The notes under the pieces: generated by a model | Seen by the model: the letters and a program-made list of their open reading frames with translations, nothing else | What the model was told of the DNA's origin: nothing | Database searches by the model: none | Shown here: positions 34,709 to 43,396 of the stretch, one piece after another | Position numbering within the stretch: the first letter of the stretch is position 1 | Layout of the letters: each line of letters begins with the position of its first letter | Made by a program: the position numbers and the translations under genes | Origin: Blautia coccoides | GTDB lineage: Bacteria; Bacillota; Clostridia; Lachnospirales; Lachnospiraceae | Reading direction: 5' to 3' | DNA length: 64,000 bases | NCBI RefSeq assembly: GCF_034355335.1 | Contig: NZ_CP136422.1 | Location: 2,359,001 to 2,423,000 of the forward strand

Positions 34709-35305
34709 TCACATATCTCTGTAAACCGCCTCCAGCATATCCAGAATATGCTTTTGGGAGAATTTGCTGCTGTCTATACAGAGGTCATAGTGGGTCATAT
34801 CCAGCCACTTTGCATCTGTAAAATATTCGTAGTAGGAGCGCCTTCTTTTATCCATTTTTTTCACCAGGGAGCGAGCACTGCGCTCTTCCCTGCCGATCCG
34901 TTCCATGATGTTCTTTACCCTGTATTCAAAGGGGGCAAAAATGAAGATGCTTTTACATTTGCCTTCCAGAATCTGATCTGCGCAGCGACCTGCGATAATG
35001 CAGTCACCTTTTTCTGACAGGTCATGGATGATCTTTGACTGGGATTCATAAAGGACATCATTCATTGGCTGAAAGTGATACTGGGGTTCCATCTGCATGG
35101 CATCTTTGATGGGAAGATGCCACTGGTTTGCCCGTTTTTCATCTACTTTTCTCAGTTCTTCCAGGGGAATATCATTTTCCTGACTTGCCAGGGTAATGAG
35201 TTCTTTGTCATAAAACGGAATGTCAAGCCGCTCTGCCAGCGCTTTTCCGATAAGTCTTCCATTACTGCCGTACATCCGGTTGATCGTTATAATACGGTTA
35301 GCCAT
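34709..35305 (-). CDS. Cytidylate kinase-like family protein
   Basis: About 198 residues. The N-terminal IITINRMYGSNGRLIGKALAERL is the P-loop of the cytidylate-kinase-like AAA_33 family, with the second Gly-rich position changed to Asn (GSNGR). FYDKELI, CIIAGRCADQIL and RIGREERSAR are also typical. The substrate is unknown; these proteins are not true Cmk. ATG at 35305 lies 6 bases from AGGAGGG, better than the ATG at 35311 that abuts it. Confidence 0.85.
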   Translation of the reverse strand: MANRIITINRMYGSNGRLIGKALAERLDIPFYDKELITLASQENDIPLEELRKVDEKRANQWHLPIKDAMQMEPQYHFQPMNDVLYESQSKIIHDLSEKGDCIIAGRCADQILEGKCKSIFIFAPFEYRVKNIMERIGREERSARSLVKKMDKRRRSYYEYFTDAKWLDMTHYDLCIDSSKFSQKHILDMLEAVYRDM

Positions 35306-35427
35306 ATCCATCCCTCCTATTAGGAAAATCTGCAGCTGTCGGGTGTCAGTTATCCATTGTTCTTACAGTTATTATATCATGTTTCTGATCAATGTTCTAT
35401 ATATTTAGAGTGTAAATTGAGATGATT

Positions 35428-35458
35428 CGTAACAGTTCAGACAGGCTGAACTGTTACG
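35428..35458. repeat. Perfect 13-bp palindrome, GTAACAGTTCAG family
   Basis: CGTAACAGTTCAG (35428-35440), 5-base loop, CTGAACTGTTACG (35446-35458). Same core as the elements at 25159, 31633 and 44636. No T-tract, so not a classical terminator. The rest of 35306-35580 holds nothing recognised. Confidence 0.8.
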
Positions 35459-35584
35459 ATGATTCAGACTTTATGCTGTTGTTCACAACAGGCTAAGAGT
35501 GTAGTATTTGTACAGCAGCACCTATCGCGTTGCTTTATTCGTTGTATTTTAAAGAATTTTAGGCAGAAAAATGTCAAAAAATAC

Positions 35585-35613
35585 TTGGATTTCTCACAGG
35601 ATAATGTTATGAT
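35585..35613 (+). promoter_or_regulatory. Promoter of the lysine riboswitch-nhaC unit
   Basis: TTGGAT (35585-35590), 17-bp spacer, TATGAT (35608-35613). Confidence 0.7.
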
Positions 35614-35660
35614 AACAAGAGTATAAAAAAGGTTTCTGACGGATTGTCAGGAACGGCAGA

Positions 35661-35822
35661 ATGATAGAGGTGCAGGTTTCAAGAGTATTTCCGCATAAAG
35701 GGCCGGGCGGCCGCCGGAAAGAAAGGGGAAACTGCCGAAGGGATGGATACCTGCCCGGGTGTCTGTTTCTGGGACGCCGCATAAGATGCGTCGTACTGTC
35801 ACTGGAAGTGGAGCGCTATCAT
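35661..35822 (+). promoter_or_regulatory. Lysine riboswitch (L box)
   Basis: Closing stem P1 ATGATAG (35661-35667) with CTATCAT (35816-35822). The conserved core is present in order: GATAGAGGTGC, TTTCAAGAGTA, AAAGGGGAAACTGCCGAAGG, ACTGTCACTGG and GGAGCGCTATC. Between them lie P2-P5 hairpins such as CATAAGATGCG-type. Lysine binding should favour the downstream terminator and switch off the transporter. Confidence 0.92.
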
Positions 35823-35847
35823 CTTGGACAGGAAAAGAAATTTTGCT

Positions 35848-35891
35848 GCCATGAACGCGTTCCCGTAAGGGATTGCCGTTCATGGCTTTTT
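35848..35891 (+). terminator. Riboswitch-controlled terminator
   Basis: GCCATGAACG (35848-35857) with CGTTCATGGC (35877-35886), then TTTTTG; an extra CCCGTAAGGG hairpin sits in the loop. Expression platform of the L box. Confidence 0.85.
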
Positions 35892-35962
35892 GTTATTTAA
35901 GAGCAATAAAAAGCACTGCAGTACAAAACAGAAACCGGAAAAAGAAAGAGAGGAAGTTTCTT

Positions 35963-37576
35963 ATGCGAAGCAGGAAAAGAAGATGGGCCATGTGGGGGGC
36001 CGCGGCACTTATGGTGCTGTTGTGCGCCGTCACTGTATTTGCCGGGGAGGGTGAGGCTGCGTATGAGCCGAACATGTATGCCACTTTCTGGGCTTTGGTG
36101 CCGCCTATTGTGGCAATTGCGCTGGCACTGATCACCAAGGAGGTATATAGTTCTCTGTTTATCGGTATTTTAGTGGGAGCTGTGTTCTATTCCAATTTTT
36201 CCTTTGAGGGAACTGTGACACAGATTTTCCAGGGAGGCATTATCAGCGTGCTTTCCGACAGTTACAATGTAGGTATTCTTGTGTTCCTTGTCATTTTGGG
36301 AATCATGGTATGTCTTATGAATAATGCAGGAGGTTCCGCTGCATTTGGCCGCTGGGCAGGCGAACATATCAAAAGCCGTGTGGGCGCGCAGTTAGCCACG
36401 ATCTTATTGGGTGTGCTGATCTTTATTGATGATTATTTCAACTGTCTCACCGTGGGCAGTGTAATGCGTCCTGTTACGGACAAACAGCAGATTTCCAGGG
36501 CAAAGCTGGCATATCTCATTGATGCCACAGCTGCTCCGGTCTGCATTATTGCTCCCATCTCTTCATGGGCTGCCGCAGTCAGCGGGTTTGTGGAGGGAGA
36601 GGATGGCCTTTCTCTTTTTGTGAGAGCCATTCCCTATAACTTTTATGCGCTTCTCACAATTGTCATGATGGTGGGAATGGTACTGATGAAAGTGGAATTC
36701 GGTTCCATGGCAGTGCATGAGAAAAATGCAATGCAGGGGGATCTGTATACCACACCGGGTCGTCCTTATGCCAGTGCAGAGACGGAGAAAGAGAACATGA
36801 AGGGGAAAGTGATCGACCTTGTCATCCCCATTTTGTGCCTTGTGATCTGCTGCGTTATCGGCATGATCTATACCGGAGGCTTCTTCGAGGGAGCCGGGTT
36901 TGTAGAGGCCTTTTCCCAGAGCGATGCATCGGTAGGCCTGGCTCTTGGCAGCTTTTTCGGACTTGTGATCACTGTGATCTTATACATTGCACGCCGGGTA
37001 CTCTCTTTCAGGGAATGTATGGCATGCATCCCGGAGGGATTCAAAGCAATGGTTCCGGCTATTCTGATCCTTACCTTTGCATGGACGCTGAAGGCCATGA
37101 CAGACAGTCTGGGTGCGGCAGAGTATGTGGGAAATCTGGTGCAGTCAGGGGCGTCCGGATTTATGAACCTGCTTCCGGCTATTATCTTTTTAGTTGGATG
37201 CGGTCTGGCGTTTGCCACAGGAACTTCATGGGGAACCTTTGGTATTCTGATTCCTATTGTGGTTTCAGTGTTTGCAAATTCCAATCCACAGCTCATGATC
37301 ATTTCCATTTCCGCCTGTATGGCAGGAGCTGTTTGCGGTGACCACTGCTCTCCAATCTCAGACACTACCATCATGGCGTCGGCCGGAGCGCAGTGTGACC
37401 ATGTGAACCATGTCTCCACACAGCTTCCCTATGCTATAACAGCGGCAGCGGTAAGCTTTATATCCTACATAATTGCAGGCTTTGTGCAGACAGCCTGGAT
37501 CGCCCTTCCTATAGCGATACTTCTCATGCTCATCGTACTGGTTGTGATAAAAATGATAAATAAGCCCATTGCCTGA
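35963..37576 (+). CDS. NhaC-family transporter, probable lysine transporter
   Basis: About 537 residues. An unusual N-terminal signal-like segment (residues 1-27, ending VTVFAGEGEA) precedes an NhaC/Na+-H+ antiporter-superfamily permease of 11-12 helices with FIDDYFNCLTVGSVMRP, LIDATAAPVCIIAPISSW and GDHCSPISDTTIMASAGAQCDHV, the last two being substrate/ion motifs. NhaC-like proteins behind L boxes are predicted lysine carriers, so lysine rather than Na+/H+ is the likely cargo. AGAGGAAG precedes ATG 35963; the frame upstream to 35873 lies in the riboswitch terminator. Confidence 0.88.
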   Translation: MRSRKRRWAMWGAAALMVLLCAVTVFAGEGEAAYEPNMYATFWALVPPIVAIALALITKEVYSSLFIGILVGAVFYSNFSFEGTVTQIFQGGIISVLSDSYNVGILVFLVILGIMVCLMNNAGGSAAFGRWAGEHIKSRVGAQLATILLGVLIFIDDYFNCLTVGSVMRPVTDKQQISRAKLAYLIDATAAPVCIIAPISSWAAAVSGFVEGEDGLSLFVRAIPYNFYALLTIVMMVGMVLMKVEFGSMAVHEKNAMQGDLYTTPGRPYASAETEKENMKGKVIDLVIPILCLVICCVIGMIYTGGFFEGAGFVEAFSQSDASVGLALGSFFGLVITVILYIARRVLSFRECMACIPEGFKAMVPAILILTFAWTLKAMTDSLGAAEYVGNLVQSGASGFMNLLPAIIFLVGCGLAFATGTSWGTFGILIPIVVSVFANSNPQLMIISISACMAGAVCGDHCSPISDTTIMASAGAQCDHVNHVSTQLPYAITAAAVSFISYIIAGFVQTAWIALPIAILLMLIVLVVIKMINKPIA

Positions 37577-37594
37577 AGAAGTGGGAAATAACAG

Positions 37595-37635
37595 CAGGTG
37601 TACAGAATTTTATCAAGATTCTGTACACCTGTTTT
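37595..37635 (+). terminator. Terminator after the NhaC gene
   Basis: A 14-bp stem CAGGTGTACAGAAT (37595-37608) with ATTCTGTACACCTG (37618-37631), then TTTT. Confidence 0.88.
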
Positions 37636-37854
37636 GCTGCAAAAATGTAAGGACAGGAGATATACACCTCCTCTTTATTGTTTGAATAAATGGTAAAAAA
37701 GCAATATATATAATATTGTGAGCAAGAAGGCGATAGACTTATGATGAAAATTTGCGTATGCTATAGATAGTAATTCGAGAGTTCCGGAGGGATGCAAAAG
37801 CAGTCTGCCGGAAAGAAAAAAGTTGAAATTTTTACCGGATGAAAGGAGATTCTT

Positions 37855-40023
37855 ATGAGCGAAAGAGCAGAAATGAAGGGGCGGGTTACAATTCCCACAG
37901 ATGTGGATGTAGTTCCGGAGACATTGGAACTTGTGAAGCGGTGGGGGGCAGATGCCATCCGTGACTGTGACGGCACAGATTACCCTGCCCAGCTTCGTGA
38001 TGTGGATGCAAAAGTTTATTCTACCTATTATACGACTAGGAAAGACAACGCATGGGCAAAAGCCAATCCGGATGAGATCCAGCAGATGTATATCATGACA
38101 CCTTTCTGCAATGCACCGGGCAGCGAGCTGAGTATCCATCTGATGGATCATCTGTATCCGGATATGCTGAAGGTGAATTCTAGAGATGATATCACCCGCT
38201 GGTGGGAAGTTATTGACCGTACATCCGGGGAAGTGGTTTTGCCGGCACAGTGGGAATACAGTGAAGAGACAGGGGATGTGACGATCCATGACACAGTACC
38301 TTTCCATGACTATACCGTGAGCTTTCTTGCCTATATCATGTGGGACCCGGTACATATGTATAATGCAGTGACAAATGACTGGAAGGACGTGGAAAAGCAG
38401 ATCACCTTTGATGTGCGTCAGCCCAAGACCCATAAATTTTCCATGGAGAGGCTGCGTAAATATATACAGGATAATCCTCATATTGATGTTATCCGTTACA
38501 CCACATTTTTCCACCAGTTTACTCTTATCTTTGACGAACTGGCAAGGGAAAAGTATGTGGACTGGTATGGATATTCCGCGTCGGTAAGTCCGTATATTCT
38601 GGAACAGTTTGAGGCTGAGGTGGGATATAAATTCCGTCCGGAGTATATCATTGACCAGGGATATATGAACAACACATACCGCATCCCCTCAAAAGAGTTT
38701 AAGGATTTCCAGAGATTCCAGAGACGGGAAGTTGCAAAGCTGGCAAAAGAGATGGTGGATATCACACATGAGTGCGGCAAAGAAGCCATGATGTTCCTGG
38801 GTGATCATTGGATCGGAACCGAACCGTTCATGGATGAGTTTCAGACTATTGGACTGGACGCTGTAGTGGGGAGTGTGGGAAATGGTTCCACGCTGCGTCT
38901 GATCAGTGATATTGAGGGCGTCAGCTATACAGAGGGACGCTTCCTTCCCTATTTCTTCCCGGATACTTTCCACGAAGGCGGTGATCCGGTGAAGGAGGCA
39001 AAGGTAAACTGGGTGACAGCCAGGAGAGCTATCCTGAGAAAGCCCATTGACCGTATTGGATACGGCGGATATCTGAAGCTGGCCATGCAGTTCCCGGATT
39101 TTATTGACTATGTGGAGAGTGTATGCCAGGAATTCAGGACACTGTACAACAACATAAAAGGGACCACACCTTACTGTGTAAAACGTGTGGCAGTGCTGAA
39201 TAGCTGGGGTAAAATGCGTGCATGGGGCAATCATATGGTACACCATGCCATCTACTACAAACAGAATTATTCTTATGCCGGTATCATCGAGGCACTCAGC
39301 GGTGCTCCCTTTGATGTGAAATTCATCAGTTTTGATGATATCAGAGAGAATCCGGACATCCTGAAAGATATTGATGTTATTCTCAACGTAGGGGGTGCCT
39401 ACACTGCGTATTCCGGAGGGGAGAACTGGGCGGATGAGAAAATCCTCACAGCGGTGAAGCGCTTCGTATACGAAGGCGGCGGATTTATCGGAGTGGGAGA
39501 ACCCACAGCCTGCCAGAGAGAAGGCCGTTACTTCCAGCTCTCCGGTGTGATGGGAGTGGAAAAAGAAAACGGATTCACTCTGAATGTGGACAAATACAAC
39601 TGGGAGGAGCATGAACACTTTATCACAGAGGACTGCAGAGGGGATGTAGACTTTGGCGAGGGACAGAAGAGTATCTTTGCGTTCCCGGAAACTACCATCA
39701 TTAAGCAGACAGATAAGGAAGTGCAGCTTGCGGCCAATGATTTCGGAGATGGAAGAAGCGTATACATCAGCGGACTTCCCTACAGCTTTGAGAACAGCAG
39801 GCTTCTCTATCGGGCGATCCTCTGGTCATCCCACGATGAGGAGAACCTGCACAAGTGGTTTTCCGAGAATTATAATGTGGAAGTCCATGCGTATGTGAAA
39901 AACGGAAAATACTGCGTGGTCAACAATACGTATGAACCCCAGGATACCGTAGTGTATAAAGGCGATGGAAGCAGCTTTGCCCTGCATCTGGAGGCTAATG
40001 AGATCATATGGTATGAAATCTGA
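37855..40023 (+). CDS. GH112 beta-galactoside phosphorylase (GNB/LNB or galactosyl-rhamnose)
   Basis: 722 residues, usual length. It releases galactose 1-phosphate from beta-1,3-galactosyl-N-acetylhexosamine (mucin and milk sugar cores) or from beta-1,4-galactosyl-rhamnose. The N-terminal barrel has LVKRWGADAIRDCDGTDYP, TVSFLAYIMWDPVHMYN, and FLGDHWIGTEPF, whose Asp is the family's acid; the trimer/Rossmann-like domain has VLNSWGKMRAWG and GFIGVGEPTA; the C-terminal beta domain follows. Substrate cannot be decided from the motifs. No transporter or galactose genes adjoin. Start 37855 follows AAGGAG. The gap before it (37636-37854) shows nothing clear besides TATAAT at 37709. Confidence 0.92.
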   Translation: MSERAEMKGRVTIPTDVDVVPETLELVKRWGADAIRDCDGTDYPAQLRDVDAKVYSTYYTTRKDNAWAKANPDEIQQMYIMTPFCNAPGSELSIHLMDHLYPDMLKVNSRDDITRWWEVIDRTSGEVVLPAQWEYSEETGDVTIHDTVPFHDYTVSFLAYIMWDPVHMYNAVTNDWKDVEKQITFDVRQPKTHKFSMERLRKYIQDNPHIDVIRYTTFFHQFTLIFDELAREKYVDWYGYSASVSPYILEQFEAEVGYKFRPEYIIDQGYMNNTYRIPSKEFKDFQRFQRREVAKLAKEMVDITHECGKEAMMFLGDHWIGTEPFMDEFQTIGLDAVVGSVGNGSTLRLISDIEGVSYTEGRFLPYFFPDTFHEGGDPVKEAKVNWVTARRAILRKPIDRIGYGGYLKLAMQFPDFIDYVESVCQEFRTLYNNIKGTTPYCVKRVAVLNSWGKMRAWGNHMVHHAIYYKQNYSYAGIIEALSGAPFDVKFISFDDIRENPDILKDIDVILNVGGAYTAYSGGENWADEKILTAVKRFVYEGGGFIGVGEPTACQREGRYFQLSGVMGVEKENGFTLNVDKYNWEEHEHFITEDCRGDVDFGEGQKSIFAFPETTIIKQTDKEVQLAANDFGDGRSVYISGLPYSFENSRLLYRAILWSSHDEENLHKWFSENYNVEVHAYVKNGKYCVVNNTYEPQDTVVYKGDGSSFALHLEANEIIWYEI

Positions 40024-40045
40024 TCAATAATAAGAAGCAGAGACG

Positions 40046-40096
40046 TAAAAGCGGCGGTACAATCAGTGAAGATGCTGACTGTATCACCGCTTTTAC
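40046..40096. terminator. Bidirectional terminator between GH112 and zinc-ribbon genes
   Basis: GTAAAAGCGG and CCGCTTTTAC close a long imperfect stem with inner CAGTG/CTGACTG pairing. T-rich on both strands. Confidence 0.75.
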
Positions 40097-40117
40097 AGCA
40101 AGAAGTTTAAAGGATTG

Positions 40118-40327
40118 TTATTCGCTTTTTAATTTTCGGGACAGCATGATTTTCCACAGTTTATTTCGCTTTACCCTGTGAACGATTTTGCAGGTTTTGT
40201 GGCAGTGATTGCATGTGCCAAGATATTCATATACCATCACGTCATTTCTATTTAAATTCAGATGATATACTTCATTCAAACAAGTTCTGCAATATTCCAA
40301 TTCATGGATTTTTTCGTTTTTAGTCAT
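40118..40327 (-). CDS. Small zinc-ribbon protein, copy 1
   Basis: 69 residues. Two Cys pairs, CRTC (about 13-16) and CNHCHKTC (about 39-46), can bind zinc; the basic tail reads KRNKLWKIMLSRKLKSE. It is a clear paralogue of the protein at 43397: both share IHxLxYCRxCLNExYxLxLxRxDVxVYEYxGxC and the SRKLKSE tail. Function unknown; size and charge suggest nucleic-acid or ribosome contact. The upstream site is weak (GGGATATGA). Confidence 0.7.
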   Translation of the reverse strand: MTKNEKIHELEYCRTCLNEVYHLNLNRNDVMVYEYLGTCNHCHKTCKIVHRVKRNKLWKIMLSRKLKSE

Positions 40328-40734
40328 TCATATCCCAACTTTCTGTAATTATGTAATCTTAAATCTGCGTTTTAATAAAATCTTAATAAAAAGCGATAAA
40401 ATAATTTTAGCAGGTTTTCGGCAGTTTGGCACAGCAGTTCGCGCAGAAAAACGGCATTTCGCGTTACATCTGGCAGGGATAACCTCATAAAAAGCGAAAA
40501 AACAGTTGAGCGCCAGTGAAGATGCCGGCAACACAACTGCTTTTTCAGCAAGAAGTTCAAAGGATTTTACACCACTTTTTACAGGTATCAGACATAAAAA
40601 GTGATATACTGGTATAATATCAGATTGAAAACGATATTGCAATAGGCTGATTAAAAAAGATGGCAGTATTTTACAGGTTTTTTAAAGAAACACGTATTCT
40701 GAAAATCATGATATCAGTTCTAAACTGATACGGC
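40328..40734. other. Intergenic region with duplicated hairpin segment
   Basis: No gene supported. The segment 40512-40570 (CCAGTGAAGATGC, then CTTTTTCAGCAAGAAGTT) repeats 40054-40115 with changes, so the terminator and 3' end region of zinc-ribbon copy 1 exist twice. A 97-residue minus frame at 40349-40642 is probably spurious. TATCAGTT-TAAACTGATA at about 40714-40732 may end the downstream SBP gene. Confidence 0.6.
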
Positions 40735-41766
40735 TTATTTTTTTGCGTTCTCTGCGTAATCCGTGACTACAAGGTTAGAGTAGTCTACTCTTGCTTTTAA
40801 TTCACCTGCACTGTCCAGGATATCCTGAAGAAGCTCAAAACTCTCCTTTTCAAAGACAAGGTTATCCTTCCAGGTGTCCTGGTCCTTATAACGTTTTACG
40901 ATGGTGGTGATGGTATCCAGATCGTTTTCCTTGAATTGAGGTTTTATGATCTTGGCGATTTCTTCAGCGGAGTGGCTGTTCACATAGTCCATACCCTTTT
41001 GCAGGGCATTGACAAATCCCTGAACGATCTCCGGATTTTTTTCCATGAAACTTTTTTTGGCACTGTAAGCCGTATAGGGGACATAACCGGAATCCACACC
41101 ACAGGAGGCCACCACATAGCCGGCGCCTTCCTTTTCAAGGGCTGTGGCACTTGGCTCGAATTCTACCGTAAAGTCTCCCTGGCCCCCGGAAAAAGCAGCA
41201 GCAGTGGAACCAAAATCAATACTCTGGTCAATGTTCATATCCTTCTGCGGGTCAAGTCCGTTCTGCTTCAGGATATATTCAAATACCATTTCCGGCATAC
41301 CGCCTGCACGCCCTCCTAAAATATCTTTGCCTTTCAGATCACTCCATTTGAAATCAGGCATCTCTTTTCTGGCTACCAGGAAGTTTCCCGCCCGCTGAGT
41401 AAGCTGTGCGAAGTTGACAACAGCGTCATTGGCTCCTTCCTGGTAGGCATATACGGAGGCCTCTGCTCCCATAAAACCGATATCTGCATCCCCGGAGAGG
41501 ACCGCCGTCATGGTTTTGTCGGCGCCAAAACCGGTCACGCACTCTAAACGGATACCCTCTTTTGTAAAGTAGCCCTCCTCGATGGCCACATACTGAGGCG
41601 CGTAGAAGATAGAGTGGGCAACCTCGTTTAATTTTACATCCACCAGCTCTTTTTCCGTTCCGGAATCTTTGGAATCTTTTTCACTCTTTTCTGACTTCTG
41701 ACAGCCTGTAAGGCACATGGAAGCGCAGAGTGTGACTGCGAGTAAAACGGATAAAATCTTTTTCAT
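40735..41766 (-). CDS. Substrate-binding lipoprotein, NMT1/SsuA-like, without other ABC genes
   Basis: 343 residues. Lipobox CLTGC (Cys22) followed by a charged linker (SEKSEKDSKDSG). The mature domain has HSIFYAPQYVAIEEGYFTKEGI, TMTAVLSGDADIGFMG and DLKGKDILGGRAGGMPE, as in NitT/TauT/ThiY-like receptors. Such proteins bind nitrate, sulfonates or thiamin precursors; the ligand is open. No permease or ATPase gene adjoins, so it must use components encoded elsewhere. A divergent AraC regulator lies 185 bp away. GGAGGG precedes the start; a leader hairpin (CCCAAAG/CTTTGGG near 41801-41826) lies in its 5' region. Confidence 0.85.
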   Translation of the reverse strand: MKKILSVLLAVTLCASMCLTGCQKSEKSEKDSKDSGTEKELVDVKLNEVAHSIFYAPQYVAIEEGYFTKEGIRLECVTGFGADKTMTAVLSGDADIGFMGAEASVYAYQEGANDAVVNFAQLTQRAGNFLVARKEMPDFKWSDLKGKDILGGRAGGMPEMVFEYILKQNGLDPQKDMNIDQSIDFGSTAAAFSGGQGDFTVEFEPSATALEKEGAGYVVASCGVDSGYVPYTAYSAKKSFMEKNPEIVQGFVNALQKGMDYVNSHSAEEIAKIIKPQFKENDLDTITTIVKRYKDQDTWKDNLVFEKESFELLQDILDSAGELKARVDYSNLVVTDYAENAKK

Positions 41767-41889
41767 AGTTCCCTCCTGTTATTTGGTACAAGAAAATATT
41801 CCCAAAGGCTTTTTGGTGCTTTGGGACATATAATACAGTATGAAATAGGCTTGTCAGATGTTCCGGTACCATTTGTTTTAAAAACAGGC

Positions 41890-41918
41890 TTGTTCCCAAG
41901 GGGGAAAAATTTTATAAT
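41890..41918 (+). promoter_or_regulatory. Promoter of the AraC regulator at 41952
   Basis: TTGTTC (41890-41895), 17-bp spacer, TATAAT (41913-41918). Confidence 0.7.
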
Positions 41919-41951
41919 GGAGGTACAAAGAGAAAACAGGAGAAACTGTAT

Positions 41952-42824
41952 ATGAGCAACCAGAGATATTCCATGGACCCTCCTCCTATGTCACTGTCTG
42001 TCCAGCTTTTGTATGTGACATGCGCCAGGTCTGACAAGGACTGGCACAGCATGGAGCATTCCCATTATTTTGCGGAGCTTTTTTTTATAACAAAGGGGGA
42101 GGGGTGTTTTATCATAGACAACAAAAGAGTCCCTGTGCGGGAAAGAGATTTGGTGTTAGTAAACCCCGGTGTTTCCCATACAGAGCTGGGAAATAAGATA
42201 AGTCCCTGGGAATACATTGCCCTGGGCATTGAAGGACTGCAGTTTCATTCACAGGAGAAGAAGGGACCTTATGATTACAGTATCCACGTTCTGGGACAGA
42301 GCCAATCTAGGATATCAGACTGCCTCATACAGATGGCTTCGGAGGCGCGTCTGGAAGAGCCAGACAGCGGGGCAGTCTGCCAGAAGCTTTTGGAACTGCT
42401 GCTCCTCTATATTACCAGATATACCCGTCAGAACATTCTGGCTGCACCGCCGAAAAAAGTCACCAAGGAGTGCCGTTTTGTGGAACAGTACATCAATGAG
42501 CATTACTTTGAGGAGATCACCCTGGAGTCTTTGAGTCTTCTGGCCCATATCAACAAATACTATCTGGTGCATGCGTTTAAAGCCTACAAGGGGATTTCCC
42601 CCATTGGCTATCTCACCCAAAAACGGCTGTCAGAGGCTATGCATCTTTTAGAGACAACAAATTATCCGGTCACAAAAATATCAGGTATGGTCGGATATTC
42701 TTCCCAATCCTATTTTTCCCAGGCTTTTCGCAGAATGACATCCATGTCTCCCAATGAGTACAGAAAGAAGAATGAAAGACAGATGTTGGAAAATAAACAG
42801 GACTTGGATCAGCACACCCGGTAA
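41952..42824 (+). CDS. AraC-family regulator with cupin domain
   Basis: 290 residues. N-terminal cupin-like sensor (DWHSMEHSHYFAELFFITKGEGCFIIDNKRVPV, about 30-70) and a C-terminal AraC helix-turn-helix pair (FVEQYINEHYFEEITLESLSLLAHINKYYLVHAFKAYKGISPIGYL and KISGMVGYSSQSYFSQAFRRMTSMSPNEYRKK). The cupin His residues suggest a small ligand, perhaps a sugar. It is divergent from the orphan substrate-binding protein, which it may control. AGGAG precedes the start. Confidence 0.87.
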   Translation: MSNQRYSMDPPPMSLSVQLLYVTCARSDKDWHSMEHSHYFAELFFITKGEGCFIIDNKRVPVRERDLVLVNPGVSHTELGNKISPWEYIALGIEGLQFHSQEKKGPYDYSIHVLGQSQSRISDCLIQMASEARLEEPDSGAVCQKLLELLLLYITRYTRQNILAAPPKKVTKECRFVEQYINEHYFEEITLESLSLLAHINKYYLVHAFKAYKGISPIGYLTQKRLSEAMHLLETTNYPVTKISGMVGYSSQSYFSQAFRRMTSMSPNEYRKKNERQMLENKQDLDQHTR

Positions 42825-42843
42825 AAAAGCCGTAAGAAGTAAA

Positions 42844-42895
42844 AAATGCCGCGGGCTGCAGTATTGTGATATAACTGCAGTCCGCGGCATTTTGT
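42844..42895. terminator. Bidirectional terminator
   Basis: AAATGCCGCGGGCTGCAGT pairs with ACTGCAGTCCGCGGCATTT (one G-T pair), T-rich on both flanks; shared by the convergent AraC and XRE genes. Confidence 0.85.
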
Positions 42896-42898
42896 ATT

Positions 42899-43237
42899 TT
42901 ATTTTTGCAGACGTTTGGTCAAAGCCCATAAGAGCTGCTGGTCATCATGGTTCAGTTCCTTCATGTCCTGATAAAGGTTCTTAAATTGTTCAGGACAGAC
43001 AATACTCTCATCAAAAAATTCTTTTGGTGTAACATTCAGGTAATCACAGATATAGAAAAATACAGTCATGGAGGGAAGTCCTTTTTTATTTTCCAGTCCG
43101 TTGATATAACCTGGATTCTGGCCGATGGAAAGGCTCATGTCTCTTGCTGAGACCTTCTTCGCTGACCTGAGCTGCGTAAGACGGTCATAAAACAAATCTT
43201 CATAATTGTTTTCTTCAAAAGTATTCTCGCTGTGCAT
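42899..43237 (-). CDS. XRE-family regulator
   Basis: 112 residues. Helix-turn-helix at about 19-75 (LRSAKKVSARDMSLSIGQNPGYINGLENKKGLPSMTVFFYICDYLNVTPKEFFD), then a short helical tail. ATG 43237 with AGGTGGTG upstream gives the family length; the frame continues upstream but lacks a plausible start. It is divergent from zinc-ribbon copy 2, and the space between holds repeated TATCGT half-sites, suggesting that it represses both genes. Confidence 0.88.
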   Translation of the reverse strand: MHSENTFEENNYEDLFYDRLTQLRSAKKVSARDMSLSIGQNPGYINGLENKKGLPSMTVFFYICDYLNVTPKEFFDESIVCPEQFKNLYQDMKELNHDDQQLLWALTKRLQK

Positions 43238-43266
43238 ATTTTCACCACCTATATATGATATTCTAC

Positions 43267-43339
43267 ACGATACTATGTTCAAGAATATCGTTTTTAATAC
43301 GTAATCTGTCTTGAAATATCGTATTGTATCTGATATTAT
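43267..43339 (+). promoter_or_regulatory. Zinc-ribbon copy 2 promoter with TATCGT half-sites
   Basis: TTGAAA (43311-43316), 17-bp spacer, TATTAT (43334-43339). Half-sites ACGATA (43267-43272), TATCGT (43286-43291) and TATCGT (43317-43322) occur; the last lies within the promoter spacer, consistent with repression by the divergent XRE protein. Confidence 0.6.
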
Positions 43340-43396
43340 GAAAAGAAATATTGGATTCATTAAGATATTATTAAAATATAGGGAGCAGGAGTGAAA

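Noticed and set aside
28400-35300. A phage-defence island around the WYL genes
   Set aside because: WYL proteins alone are not evidence; no nuclease, methylase, toxin or NTPase effector is nearby.
40349-40642. A 97-residue minus-strand frame
   Set aside because: No ribosome site, odd composition, and it overlaps a duplicated non-coding hairpin.
41767-41951. TPP riboswitch before the NMT1-like receptor gene
   Set aside because: The region is short and lacks the conserved CTGAGA and related core; only a simple hairpin is present.
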